Source of the DNA: Pseudomonas sp. PDNC002
Lineage (GTDB): Bacteria > Pseudomonadota > Gammaproteobacteria > Pseudomonadales > Pseudomonadaceae
Direction: 5' to 3'
DNA: 64,000 bases
Assembly: GCF_016919445.1 (NCBI RefSeq)
Contig: NZ_CP070356.1
Coordinates: forward strand, 5,521,502 to 5,585,501
The notes beneath the pieces are model-generated. The model searched no databases. It was not told where the DNA came from and saw only the letters and a list, made by a program, of their open reading frames with translations. Shown here piece by piece: positions 25,367 through 33,924 of this stretch. The position numbers and the translations under genes were made by a program. Each line of letters starts with the position of its first letter. The first letter of the stretch is position 1.

Positions 25367-26281
25367 ATGGTTTCATCCGCGACGACGGCCATTGGCGCCG
25401 CCCGCCCCCAACCGCGTTCCAGCCGCCGCCTGAGCAACGGCCGCCGGTTCGCCCTCGGTACCGCACTGGTCCTCGCCCCGCTGGGCCTGGCGCAGGCCGA
25501 AGACGATCGCTTCTTCGAGTGGACCAGCAACACGCTGGGCTTCCGCTACGGCAAGGGCTTCACTAACCCGAACAACCCGCACGACATCAGCAAGCGCATC
25601 TTCAGCTTCAGCCACGCCGACGGTTACCGCTACGGCAGCAACTTCTTCCACCTCGATGTGCTGCAGTCCGACAGCGATGACCCGCGCAAGGGCACCGACC
25701 ACGGCAGCAGCGAGGTCTATGGGGTATTCCGCAGCCAGCTGTTCGCCTCGCGAGTGTTCGACCTGCCGCAGGGCAAGGGCCTGGTGAAGGACCACGCCTT
25801 CACCTTCGGCTTCGACGCCAGCCGCAACAACAACCTCGGCTCGGCGAAGAAGCGCGCGCTGGTGTTCGGCCCGACCATCAAGTTCAACGGCCCCGGCGTG
25901 CTGGACCTCTCGCTGTTCTACTACCGCGAGAAGAACCACTCCGGCATCCCCAACGCGAAACACCCGGACCACACCTTCGACACCACCTACATGCTCAACC
26001 TGACCTGGCTGCGGCCATTCCAGCTGGGCGACCACGGTGCGAAGTTCCAGGGCTTCCTGAACTACACCGGGGAGAAGGGCGAGGACTACAACGACAACGA
26101 CACCGCGCCGGAAACGCTGATCCGCACCTCGCTGATGTTCGCCACGCTGCCGGGTACCAAGCGCCAGCCGAACCTGTGGCTGGGCGTGGGCTACGAGTAC
26201 TGGCACAACAAATTCGGCGTGGATGGCGGGCGCGGAACCCGTACCTCGACGCCGACGGTGAACCTCGAGTTCACCTTCTGA
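25367..26281 (+). CDS. Tsx/OmpK-family nucleoside-specific outer membrane channel
   Basis: A 304-residue outer-membrane beta-barrel precursor. A basic N-terminus and a hydrophobic stretch (FALGTALVLAPLGLAQAE) give cleavage near residue 46, and the chain ends in aromatic Phe (VNLEFTF), the outer-membrane assembly signal. The N-terminal WTSNTLGFRYGKGF and the alternating aromatic strands fit the Tsx family, which admits nucleosides. The signal peptide is unusually long; a later start is possible but no better ribosome site was seen. Codons and GC content match the neighbours. Confidence 0.78.
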   Translation: MVSSATTAIGAARPQPRSSRRLSNGRRFALGTALVLAPLGLAQAEDDRFFEWTSNTLGFRYGKGFTNPNNPHDISKRIFSFSHADGYRYGSNFFHLDVLQSDSDDPRKGTDHGSSEVYGVFRSQLFASRVFDLPQGKGLVKDHAFTFGFDASRNNNLGSAKKRALVFGPTIKFNGPGVLDLSLFYYREKNHSGIPNAKHPDHTFDTTYMLNLTWLRPFQLGDHGAKFQGFLNYTGEKGEDYNDNDTAPETLIRTSLMFATLPGTKRQPNLWLGVGYEYWHNKFGVDGGRGTRTSTPTVNLEFTF

Positions 26282-26306
26282 GGCACCGCCCCTGGGGATT
26301 GCTTTA

Positions 26307-26372
26307 GTAGGAGCGGATCTTATCCGCGAAGGCCCGAGCGCGGACTTTTTCGCGGACAAGGTCCGCTCCTAC
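26307..26372. repeat. REP hairpin
   Basis: GTAGGAGCGGATCTTATCCGCG pairs with CGCGGACAAGGTCCGCTCCTAC. It lies downstream of the porin gene and before the mliC terminator. Confidence 0.9.
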
Positions 26373-26401
26373 AAGCCATGCCGCTCCTACATTCGCCCAT
26401 G

Positions 26402-26430
26402 AAAAAGCCCGGCAAATGCCGGGCTTCTTC
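26402..26430 (-). terminator. Terminator of mliC
   Basis: On the minus strand GAAGCCCGGC and GCCGGGCTTTTTC form a stem with a T-run 20 bp after the mliC stop. It may also act on convergent porin transcripts. Confidence 0.85.
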
Positions 26431-26451
26431 GTTCACGCAGTGCAGGAAGAA

Positions 26452-26829
26452 TCAGTTTTCCTTGCAAACCACGCCGTCGGCGGGCTCACCGCCTTTCCAG
26501 TCCTTGTACAGGGTCGCGTCTTCGCCCTTGGTCCACCAGACGTACTGTCCGGCCGCATAGCGGGCGCCGGAGGCGGAGATGACGTTGGCGAAGACCAGGC
26601 TGGAGGCGTCAGTCACCGGCACCACGGCCAGGCTGTTGTCGCCCTTGTTCAGGTACTGCACGCTGATCTTGCGGCCGTCCTCGCACTTGTACGAGACGCT
26701 GCGCGAGTCCAGCTTGGCATCGCCGGGCAGGACCAGCGCGTCGACCTGCGGCGCTTTCTTCTCTTCGCCACCACAGGCAACGAGGATGACCGGCACGGCC
26801 GCGGCGAGCAGCCAAAGTGCTTTTTTCAT
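26452..26829 (-). CDS. mliC: Membrane-bound lysozyme inhibitor of c-type lysozyme (MliC)
   Basis: A 125-residue lipoprotein. The N-terminus MKKALWLLAAAVPVILVACGG carries a lipobox with lipidated Cys19. The mature domain has the MliC pattern: VSYKCEDGRKISVQYLN, SASGARYAAGQYVWWTKG and ATLYKDW, with two cysteines (KCEDG and VVCKEN) that form the fold's disulfide. It sits in the cell envelope and blocks host lysozyme. It resembles the P. aeruginosa protein closely as I recall it. A terminator follows. Confidence 0.93.
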   Translation of the reverse strand: MKKALWLLAAAVPVILVACGGEEKKAPQVDALVLPGDAKLDSRSVSYKCEDGRKISVQYLNKGDNSLAVVPVTDASSLVFANVISASGARYAAGQYVWWTKGEDATLYKDWKGGEPADGVVCKEN

Positions 26830-26930
26830 GAGTATCCCTCTGACGAAAAATGGCCCGGTCACTCTAGGAAGGATCGGGCCGCGCGGTCAATCGCGCGCGG
26901 CTCGACCCAACGTAGGATCAGGCCGCCACG

Positions 26931-28346
26931 TCAGTCAGCCAGTGCCGCGCTGGCGCTGCTGCGCGCAGCCGGCTGGCGTTTGAGGCGATAGCAGCCGTAC
27001 ATCACCAGCAACCACACCGGGATGGCATAGACCGACACCTGGATGCCCGGCGTGAGCAGCATGACGCCGAGGATGAACACCACGAAGCCCAGGCACAGCC
27101 AGTTGGCTGCCGGATAGGCGACGGCCCGGAAGGCGGTGCGCTTGCCCTCGGCATCCATGTGCGCGCGGAACTTCAGGTGCGCCAGGCTGATCATCGCCCA
27201 GTTGATCACCAGCGCTGCGACCACCAGGGACATCAGCAGCTCCAGCGCGCGGGCCGGCACCAGGTAATTCACCAGTACGGCGAGGAAAGTCACCGCCGCC
27301 GAGACCATCAGCGAGCGCACCGGCACGCCACGGCTGTCCACCTTGGCCAGCGCGCGCGGGGCATCGCCCTGCTCCGCCAGGCCCACCAGCATGCGGCCGT
27401 TGCAGTAGGTGCCGCTGTTGTAGACCGATAATGCGGCAGTGAGCACCACGAAGTTGAGGACGTGGGCCGCGGTGCCGCTGCCGATCATCGAGAAGATCTG
27501 CACGAAGGGGCTGCCGCTGTAGGAGTCGCCGGAGGCGTTGAGGGTCTGCAGCAGGCTGTCCCACGGCGTCAGCGAAAGCAGCACGGTGAGCGCGCCGATG
27601 TAGAAGATCAGGATGCGGTAGATCACCTGGTTGATCGCCTTGGGGATCACCTGTTTCGGCCGGTCGGCCTCGGCGGCGGTGAAGCCGAGCATCTCCAGCC
27701 CGCCGAAGGAGAACATGATGATCGCCATGGCCATCACCAGCCCGCTGATGCCATGGGGGAAGAAGCCGCCGTGGGCCCACAGGTTGCTCACCGTTGCCTG
27801 CTCGCCGCCGGTGCCGCTGGCCAGCAGGTAGCAGCCCAGGGCGATCATGCCGACGATGGCCGCGACCTTGATGATGGCGAACCAGAACTCCGCCTCGCCG
27901 AAGGCCTTCACGTTGAACAGGTTGATGGCGTTGACCACCACGAAGAACAGCGCGGCGGTGGCCCAGGTCGGAACGTCCGGCCACCAATAGTGGATGTACT
28001 TGCCCACCGCGGTGAGCTCCGACATGCCGACCAGGATGTACAGCACCCAGCAGTTCCAGCCCGAGAGGAAGCCGGCGAAACCGCCCCAGTACTTGTGCGC
28101 GAAATGGCTGAAGGAGCCGGCCACGGGCTCCTCGACGATCATTTCGCCGAGCTGGCGCATGATCAGGAAGGCGATGAAGCCGGCGATGGCATAGCCGAGG
28201 ATCATCGACGGGCCGGCGGACTTGAGCACGCCGGCGGAGCCGAGGAACAGCCCGGTACCGATGGCCCCGCCGAGGGCGATCAGCTGGATATGGCGATTCT
28301 TCAGGCCGCGCTGGAGCTGGCCTGCGTGTTGAGTTTCACGCGTCAT
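26931..28346 (-). CDS. aroP2: Aromatic amino acid permease AroP-type (APC family)
   Basis: A 471-residue inner-membrane permease with 12 predicted helices. The amino acid permease signature is present: RHIQLIALGGAIGTGLFLGSA at the start, LGEMIVEEPVAGSFSHFAHKYWG, and FGGLEMLGFTAAEADRPKQVIPKAI. It imports phenylalanine/tyrosine/tryptophan with protons. It lies 101 bp after maiA and in line with hpd, so uptake and degradation of tyrosine are probably co-expressed. Confidence 0.9.
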   Translation of the reverse strand: MTRETQHAGQLQRGLKNRHIQLIALGGAIGTGLFLGSAGVLKSAGPSMILGYAIAGFIAFLIMRQLGEMIVEEPVAGSFSHFAHKYWGGFAGFLSGWNCWVLYILVGMSELTAVGKYIHYWWPDVPTWATAALFFVVVNAINLFNVKAFGEAEFWFAIIKVAAIVGMIALGCYLLASGTGGEQATVSNLWAHGGFFPHGISGLVMAMAIIMFSFGGLEMLGFTAAEADRPKQVIPKAINQVIYRILIFYIGALTVLLSLTPWDSLLQTLNASGDSYSGSPFVQIFSMIGSGTAAHVLNFVVLTAALSVYNSGTYCNGRMLVGLAEQGDAPRALAKVDSRGVPVRSLMVSAAVTFLAVLVNYLVPARALELLMSLVVAALVINWAMISLAHLKFRAHMDAEGKRTAFRAVAYPAANWLCLGFVVFILGVMLLTPGIQVSVYAIPVWLLVMYGCYRLKRQPAARSSASAALAD

Positions 28347-28447
28347 GCGTCACCTGTTGTTTTTATCTGTGACGGGATTCGGCCGCCCGGCTTGTGGCCA
28401 GGCGGTGCGGGCAAGGCAAGGCTAAAGAGCGGTGGAACGGGAGGGAC

Positions 28448-29089
28448 TTACTGAGCGTCGGGCTGCACCTCCGGGGCGGCCTGCTGGAAGGCTTCGAGGG
28501 ACTCGCAGCGCGCGGCGATGGCGAGCAGGCGCGGACAGCCGGACAGGTCGCACTCGAAACGGTGGGCGTTGTACAGCTGGGGGATCAGGCAGGCTTCGAA
28601 ATAACCGGGACGCTCGCCGAGGGACAGCGGACCGCTCCAGCTGGAGACGCCCTCTTCCACCGCATGCAGGCCGGTTTCGATCCAGTGGCGGATCCACACA
28701 CTCTTCGCCTCGTCCGCCACAGCCAACGGGCCACTGAGGTACTGCAGCACGCGCAGGTTGTTCAGCGGATGGATGTCGCAGGCGATGTGCAGGGACAGCG
28801 CACGCACCTGGGCGCGTTGCAGCGGATCGCGCGGCAGCAGGCCGGGTTGCGGGTGGGTTTCGTCGAGGTATTCGAGGATGGCCAGGGACTGGGCGATGCG
28901 CGCGTCGCCGTCCACCAGCAGCGGCACCAGTTCCTGCGGGTTGAGCGCTTTATAGTCGGCGGCGTGCTGTTGGCCGCCGTCCTTCATCAGGTGCACTGGT
29001 ACCTGGCGGTAGGCCAGACCCTTGAGGCCAAGCGCAATGCGCACGCGGTAGGCGGCGCTGGAGCGCCAGTAGGAATACAGGGTGAGCAT
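28448..29089 (-). CDS. maiA: Maleylacetoacetate isomerase (zeta-class GST)
   Basis: A 213-residue cytoplasmic enzyme that isomerises maleylacetoacetate to fumarylacetoacetate with glutathione in tyrosine and homogentisate breakdown. The N-terminal thioredoxin-like half begins MLTLYSYWRSSAAYRVRIALGLKG, followed by NPQELVPLLVDGDARIAQSLAILEYLDE; the C-terminal helical half includes IHPLNNLRVL and VCDYL-like segments. The active-site SSC of the eukaryotic zeta enzymes reads SSA here. The ATG at 29089 has GGAGAA upstream. It lies 53 bp after hpd; hmgA and fahA are not in the window. Confidence 0.92.
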   Translation of the reverse strand: MLTLYSYWRSSAAYRVRIALGLKGLAYRQVPVHLMKDGGQQHAADYKALNPQELVPLLVDGDARIAQSLAILEYLDETHPQPGLLPRDPLQRAQVRALSLHIACDIHPLNNLRVLQYLSGPLAVADEAKSVWIRHWIETGLHAVEEGVSSWSGPLSLGERPGYFEACLIPQLYNAHRFECDLSGCPRLLAIAARCESLEAFQQAAPEVQPDAQ

Positions 29090-29142
29090 GGCGGTTCTCC
29101 GAAGGCGGCCCACGCTATCCGCGCGGCCACCCTGCTAGCGAG

Positions 29143-30225
29143 TTACTGATCGGAGATCACGCCACGGCGAATCTGGTCTTCCTCGATGGATTCGAACAGG
29201 GCCTTGAAGTTGCCCTCGCCGAAGCCCTGGTTGCCCTTGCGCTGGATGATCTCGAAGAAGATCGGGCCGATCACCGTGTTGGTGAAGATCTGCAGCAGGA
29301 TGCCGTCGTCGCCCGGCGCGCCGTCGATCAGGATGCTCAGCTCGCGCAGTTGCTCCAGCGGCTCGCCGTGGCCGGCGACGCGGGTGTCGACCTTCGCGTA
29401 GTAGGTATCCGGGGTGCTCATGAAATCCACGCCGTTGGCGCGCAGCTGGCGCACGGTTTCGTAGATGTTCTCGGTGGTCAGGGCGATGTGCTGGATGCCT
29501 TCGCCGTGGTATTCGCGGATGAATTCCTCGATCTGCGACTTGTCGTCCGCCGACTCGTTGATCGGGATGCGGATCTTGCCGCAGGGCGCGGTCATGGCGC
29601 GGGACAGCAGGCCGGTGAGCTTGCCTTCGATGTCGAAGTAGCGGATCTCGCGGAAGTTGGCGATACGCTCGTAGAAGCCGGACCAGACGTCCATCTGGCC
29701 GCGCTTGACGTTGTGGGTCAGGTGGTCGATGCACAGCAGGCCGACGGCGTTGTCGTTGGCGCTGCGGCCTTCGATGAACTCGAAGTCGACGTCATAGATG
29801 CTCTTGTCGCCATAACGGTCGACGAGGTACAGCAGCGAACCGCCGATGCCTTCGACGCAGGGGATGTTCAGCTCGCCGAAGTTGGCGTGGCTGCCCACCA
29901 GCGTGGCGCCCTGGGATTCGACGTAGGCGGCGGCCTGGGCGGCATTCTTCACCCGGAAGGCCATGGCGCAGGCGCTCGGGCCGTGCTTCTTGGCGAACTC
30001 GTGGACGTGGCCGGTGGGGCTGCCGTTGAGCACGATGTTGATGTCGTTCTGCTGGAACAGGAAGACTTCCTTGGAACGATGCTTGGCGGTCTCGGTGAAG
30101 CCCATGCCGGTGAACAGCTGGCGCAGTTGCTCGATGCCCTTCGCGTCGGGGGCGGTGAATTCGACGAACTCGAAGCCGTCGGTGCCGATGGGATTGTGTT
30201 GCTCGATCTTGGTCACGGCGTTCAT
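29143..30225 (-). CDS. hpd: 4-hydroxyphenylpyruvate dioxygenase
   Basis: A 360-residue Fe(II) enzyme that converts 4-hydroxyphenylpyruvate to homogentisate. It has two vicinal-oxygen-chelate domains. The iron ligands are seen at His168 (CIDHLTHNV), His246 (GIQHIALTT) and Glu325 (IFFEIIQRKG). The C-terminal helix GFGEGNFKALFESIE closes the site. A strong GAGGAGG ribosome site precedes the ATG. It heads a likely hpd-maiA-aroP2 operon and is divergent from an AraC regulator gene. Confidence 0.96.
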   Translation of the reverse strand: MNAVTKIEQHNPIGTDGFEFVEFTAPDAKGIEQLRQLFTGMGFTETAKHRSKEVFLFQQNDINIVLNGSPTGHVHEFAKKHGPSACAMAFRVKNAAQAAAYVESQGATLVGSHANFGELNIPCVEGIGGSLLYLVDRYGDKSIYDVDFEFIEGRSANDNAVGLLCIDHLTHNVKRGQMDVWSGFYERIANFREIRYFDIEGKLTGLLSRAMTAPCGKIRIPINESADDKSQIEEFIREYHGEGIQHIALTTENIYETVRQLRANGVDFMSTPDTYYAKVDTRVAGHGEPLEQLRELSILIDGAPGDDGILLQIFTNTVIGPIFFEIIQRKGNQGFGEGNFKALFESIEEDQIRRGVISDQ

Positions 30226-30528
30226 CCGGCCTCCTCGTTGTCGTTATCGGCTGGTTCGGCGCAGGGGCCGTCCAGGCGTTTGGAATGCCTTCATCACAAC
30301 CGTCGCGGGGCTTTGGAACAAGCCGGCTGCCTACCCCTCAACGCGTGATTGCTGCGGTAGCCCGGCAAGAAATCCTTACGCTGCCCAAAGCCCTATGCGG
30401 CATGCCGCCGCACCGTAAAGAATTCGTGACAAGGTGGTGCACCAGCCTGCCAGTGCGAGTGCCGCGCTCTCGTCAGGGCGCCGTGCGGCGGCTACCATGC
30501 GGCTCATCTCCCCTGCTCGAACCGCCCC
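30226..30528. other. Divergent hpd / AraC promoter region
   Basis: 303 bp without a gene. It must hold both promoters. I saw no convincing PhhR-type TGTAAA-N6-TTTACA box and no palindrome worth annotating; the CGTAAAGAATTCGTGAC stretch near 30413 is the nearest candidate but is weak. Confidence 0.4.
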
Positions 30529-31296
30529 ATGGCCCGCGCCGCTCCTCCCGATTTCGACGCCACTCCGGCTTCCCTGCGCGCCCTCGCCCGCAGCTATCCG
30601 CGTGGCCTGCACATCGAACCGCACTCCCATGACTGGGGGCAGGTGCTCTATGCGATGTCCGGGGTGATGTGGCTGGAAACGCCTTCCGAAGCGCTTCTGG
30701 TGCCGCCGAACCGAGCCGTCTGGCTGCCGCCGCAGGTGCCCCACGGCATCCGCGTGGTCAGCGAGCTGCAGATGCGCAATATCTACCTGCGGCCGGGCAC
30801 GGCGGATTCGCTGGGTGAGCAGGTGCAGGCCTTCGAGGTCGGCGGGCTGCTGCGCGAGCTGATCGTCACCCTGGTGCAGCACGAGAGCGAGCCGGACTCC
30901 GAGTATTACCAGGCGCTGTCGCAACTGGCCGTGCTGGAGCTGCAACGCGCCCGCAGCCTGCTGCTGCGCGTGCCGCTGCCGGAGGATTCCGACCGCCGCC
31001 TGTTGAACCTGTGCCTGGCGGTGATGGCCGAACCGAGCCAGGAGATCTCCTTCGAGCAGCACGCCGCCGACGCCGGCGCCAGCGTGCGCACCCTCGCCCG
31101 CCTGTTCCAGCGCAGCCTGGGCATGGGCTTCGCCCAGTGGCGGCGGCAGGTGCAGCTGGCCACCGCCGTGGCGCAGCTCAACGAGGGCGTCGCGGTGAGC
31201 CAGATTGCCCATGGGCTGGGGTATCAGCCGGGGAGCTTCAGTGAGATGTTCCGGCGCGAGCTGGGCGTGGCGCCGTCGGAGTATTGCGCGCGGTAG
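30529..31296 (+). CDS. AraC family regulator with N-terminal cupin (255 aa)
   Basis: Residues about 20-95 form a cupin sensor (IEPHSHDWGQVLYAMSG, LVPPNRAVWLPPQVPHGI, with its histidines), and about 155-255 form the AraC DNA-binding domain (FEQHAADAGASVRTLARLFQRSLGMGFAQWRRQVQL and HGLGYQPGSFSEMFRRELG). The family commonly represses or activates a neighbouring efflux or catabolic gene. It is divergent from hpd and upstream of the XapX/MDR genes. The same gene neighbours hpd in P. aeruginosa as I recall. Confidence 0.9.
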   Translation: MARAAPPDFDATPASLRALARSYPRGLHIEPHSHDWGQVLYAMSGVMWLETPSEALLVPPNRAVWLPPQVPHGIRVVSELQMRNIYLRPGTADSLGEQVQAFEVGGLLRELIVTLVQHESEPDSEYYQALSQLAVLELQRARSLLLRVPLPEDSDRRLLNLCLAVMAEPSQEISFEQHAADAGASVRTLARLFQRSLGMGFAQWRRQVQLATAVAQLNEGVAVSQIAHGLGYQPGSFSEMFRRELGVAPSEYCAR

Positions 31297-31353
31297 CTCC
31301 GAGCAGGAGCCCGCGATCTCTGTATTCAGGTCGCCTCCAGACTTTCCGGCTAC

Positions 31354-31547
31354 GTAGGAGCGGACTCCGTCCGCGATGTTTCCCGGCCGCTGATGATCAT
31401 CGCGGACGGAGTCCGCTCCTACGAAAATGGGCAGTCTGCCGGTTTGGCTCTGGCTTTGACGTCATTCAGAGAAACATCCGCACACGCCGAAGCGGCGCGG
31501 GAAACGTCAGAGCGAGGCAGGCACATCGCGGACAAGGTCCGCTCCTA
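31354..31547. repeat. REP hairpins between AraC gene and xapX-like gene
   Basis: A complete hairpin runs from GTAGGAGCGGACTCCGTCCGCG (31354) to CGCGGACGGAGTCCGCTCCTAC (ending 31422). A half copy, CGCGGACAAGGTCCGCTCCTAC, ends at 31547. The 386-bp gap holds nothing else that I can support. Confidence 0.88.
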
Positions 31548-31682
31548 CGTGGGCGCATGCCCATCCGATACTCCCCACCGACATCTGTCCGATATTCCGA
31601 AGTCCCTGACCGGCGACGCCCTCCAGCAGCCCCTAGACTGCTCCCATCCCACCCAGCCGCCGGAGCGATCCACGGAGGACAC

Positions 31683-31844
31683 ATGAGCTACCTGATCTCC
31701 CTCGCCATCGGCATCGCCGTCGGCCTGGCCTACCACTTCCTCGATTTCCGCTCACCCGCGCCGCCGCTGGTGGCGCTGATCGGCCTGCTGGGCATGCAGA
31801 TCGGCGAGAACGCCCTGCCGCTGCTGACCCGTTGGTTCCACTGA
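31683..31844 (+). CDS. XapX domain small membrane protein (DUF1427)
   Basis: A 53-residue protein with two hydrophobic segments (LISLAIGIAVGLAYHFL and PPLVALIGLLGMQIGE), the XapX pattern. GGAGGACAC precedes the ATG at 31683 as a strong ribosome site. Function unknown; the family is often next to dehydrogenases and hydrolases. It starts 36 bp before the MDR oxidoreductase gene ribosome site, suggesting co-transcription. Confidence 0.75.
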   Translation: MSYLISLAIGIAVGLAYHFLDFRSPAPPLVALIGLLGMQIGENALPLLTRWFH

Positions 31845-31880
31845 CCCATTCTCCGCAACTGATTGCCAAGGACCCGTGCC

Positions 31881-32837
31881 ATGAAAGCCCTGCAATTCGA
31901 CCGCACCGGCGACCTCGCCGCCCTGAGCTTCACCGACCTCGCCGACCCGGTGCCCGCCGCTGATGAAGTGCTGGTGGAAGTCCACGCCGCCGGCCTCAAC
32001 CCCAGCGACGTGAAGAACGTCCTCGGCCGCTTCCCCTACACCACCCTGCCCCGCGTACCGGGCCGCGACTTCGCCGGCACGGTGGTGAAGGGCCCGGCCG
32101 AGCTGCTGGGCAAATCTGTCTGGGGCACCGGCAAGGGCCTGGGCTTCACCCGCAACGGCAGCCACGCCCAGCTGATGAGCGTGCCGGTCGGCGGCGTGGC
32201 GCTGATGCCCGAGCGCATGAGCTTCGCCCAGGCCGCCAGCTGCGGCGTACCCTTCACCACCGCCTGGGACGCCCTGGAGCGCAGCCAGGTCGGTGCCGGC
32301 ACCCGCTTGCTGGTGATCGGTTCCGGCGCCGTCGGTGCGGCGGCCATCTCCCTGGCCAAGGCCCGTGGTGCGCAGGTTCTGGGGGCGGTGCGCCGTGCCG
32401 AATCCCAGGTGGAGCTGCAGGCCCAGGGCGTGCCGAGTGTCCTGCTGGGAGCCGCCGAGACGCTGGCCGCCCAGGTGGAGGAGCACTTCCCCGGCGGCGC
32501 CGAGGTGATCTTCGATACCACCGGTTTCTGGCTGCCGGCGGCGGTCTCCGCCCTGGCCACCTTCGGCCGCATCGCCATCATCGCCGCACCGGTGGACGGC
32601 CACGTGCAGTTGCCGGCGCTGGCGCTGTATCGCCGTGGCGGTTCGGTAGTGGGGGTGAATTCGCTGCTGTACGACACGGTCGCCTGCGCGGCGATGCTGC
32701 GCCAGTTCGGCCAATGGTTCGACGACGGCAAGCTGCCGCTGCCCAGCGGCCTGCGCGAGGTGCCGCTGAGCGAGGGCGTGCAGCGCTATCACGAGATCAA
32801 CGAGGGCAGCAGCGAGAAGATTATTCTCGTGCCTTGA
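31881..32837 (+). CDS. Zinc-independent MDR family alcohol dehydrogenase / quinone oxidoreductase
   Basis: A 318-residue medium-chain dehydrogenase. An N-terminal GroES-like domain (about 25-110, VHAAGLNPSDVKNV, VPGRDFAGTVV) is followed by a Rossmann domain with VIGSGAVGAAAISLAKARGA. The structural and catalytic zinc ligands (Cys-x2-Cys clusters, GHE) are absent, as in the NADPH quinone reductase branch. Cytoplasmic; substrate unknown. Confidence 0.88.
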   Translation: MKALQFDRTGDLAALSFTDLADPVPAADEVLVEVHAAGLNPSDVKNVLGRFPYTTLPRVPGRDFAGTVVKGPAELLGKSVWGTGKGLGFTRNGSHAQLMSVPVGGVALMPERMSFAQAASCGVPFTTAWDALERSQVGAGTRLLVIGSGAVGAAAISLAKARGAQVLGAVRRAESQVELQAQGVPSVLLGAAETLAAQVEEHFPGGAEVIFDTTGFWLPAAVSALATFGRIAIIAAPVDGHVQLPALALYRRGGSVVGVNSLLYDTVACAAMLRQFGQWFDDGKLPLPSGLREVPLSEGVQRYHEINEGSSEKIILVP

Positions 32838-32863
32838 GGATTCGATTGGCGGTTCGCTGAAAA

Positions 32864-33028
32864 CCCCCTCACCCTAGCCCTCTCCCGCAGGGAGAGGGGA
32901 CTGATCGGCGCGGAAGATCGTCTCCGGTGCTCACCGGAACGTCAGTGCAGAAGATTCAGGAGACTGAGGCTTTCACCGGCCGCTACGAACGGCCCCCTCT
33001 CCCTGCGGGAGAGGGTTGGGGTGAGGGC
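32864..33028. repeat. Dispersed composite element, diverged spacer
   Basis: The left end CCCCTCACCCTAGCCCTCTCCC-GCA-GGGAGAGGGG and right end CCCCCTCTCCC-TGC-GGGAGAGGGTTGGGGTGAGGG are intact, but the internal spacer differs from the standard one, being longer and holding its own TCCGGTGCTCACCGGA palindrome. Confidence 0.8.
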
Positions 33029-33057
33029 ATTCCCCTGCGCAGGAGCACAATCAGCCC

Positions 33058-33849
33058 CTACCCCGCCGCCTTCATCGAAGAGGCTCGCCGCGAGCCGCCT
33101 TGCGCCTCTTCCAGCGCCAGGCAGTGGTCGAGGAAGATGCGCATGTAGCCGTAGCTCTTGCAGATCGCCTCGCGCAGCGCCAGCACACGCGGTACCGGCA
33201 CTTGCGGCCCGCACAGGGTGCAGATGATTTCCAGGGCTTCCCAGGGATGGTCGTCGTCGTAGCGGGCGTGCATCTTCAGCCAGCGCATGGCGTCCTTGCG
33301 GGCGCCGGCGGGCAGCGTGCGTTCATAGGTATCGGTGGAACAGACCAGCGCCGACCAATCCCCGGTCGCGCCCTCGATGGCGTAGTTGGTCGCCGCCATC
33401 GCCAGCGCCAGATCGTCGGTGGCGCAGCTGTGCCAGCACCAGTGGCCGAGCGCATGAAGCTCGGCGGGCACCAGTTGCGCCTTGAGCTCGGCCAGCGTCA
33501 CGCCGTAGGCCTCGGCCCAGTGCAGCCAGTAGTCGGCATGGTTGAGTTCAACGCGGATGTTGCGCATCAGCCAGCGGCGCGCCATGTCCTCGCCGGGGCT
33601 TCGACCGAAGCGGGTCTTGAGCAGGTTCTGGGACATGTACAGGGGGAACTGCTCGACCACCTGCCAACCGCCGATGAGAAAGGCGCGCATGGTCTGCCGG
33701 CTCAGTTGGCCGTCGCGCATTCGCGCGTAGAGTGGATGCCCGACCACCGCCAGGCGGCTGGTCTCGCACTCCTGCACCAGGCGCTGCGCCCACTGCGGGT
33801 AACTGGAAAGATCCTTGAGCGGCCCACTACGAACAAAGGTGTCGTTCAT
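33058..33849 (-). CDS. TenA/PqqC-like (heme-oxygenase-fold) protein
   Basis: A 263-residue all-helical protein. The helix with RRWLMRNIRVELNHADYWLHWAEAYG resembles the metal-ligand helix of HO-fold di-iron oxidases and TenA/PqqC proteins; further candidate ligands lie in HSCATDDLALAMAATNYAIEGATGDWS and KMHARYDDDHPWEALEII. No thiamine or PQQ genes are nearby, so a specific reaction is not assigned. The same gene lies between the MDR oxidoreductase and rbdA in P. aeruginosa as I recall. ATG at 33849 has GGAG upstream. Confidence 0.75.
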   Translation of the reverse strand: MNDTFVRSGPLKDLSSYPQWAQRLVQECETSRLAVVGHPLYARMRDGQLSRQTMRAFLIGGWQVVEQFPLYMSQNLLKTRFGRSPGEDMARRWLMRNIRVELNHADYWLHWAEAYGVTLAELKAQLVPAELHALGHWCWHSCATDDLALAMAATNYAIEGATGDWSALVCSTDTYERTLPAGARKDAMRWLKMHARYDDDHPWEALEIICTLCGPQVPVPRVLALREAICKSYGYMRIFLDHCLALEEAQGGSRRASSMKAAG

Positions 33850-33924
33850 CCAAGGCTCCGTGCTGTTCGATCCATGCAAGCACCGGTAAATCAGGCCTCA
33901 GATTAGCCCTCTGAGGACGCCACG

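Noticed and set aside
30226-30528. PhhR box for hpd
   Set aside because: The best candidate near 30413 keeps only part of one half-site of TGTAAA-N6-TTTACA.
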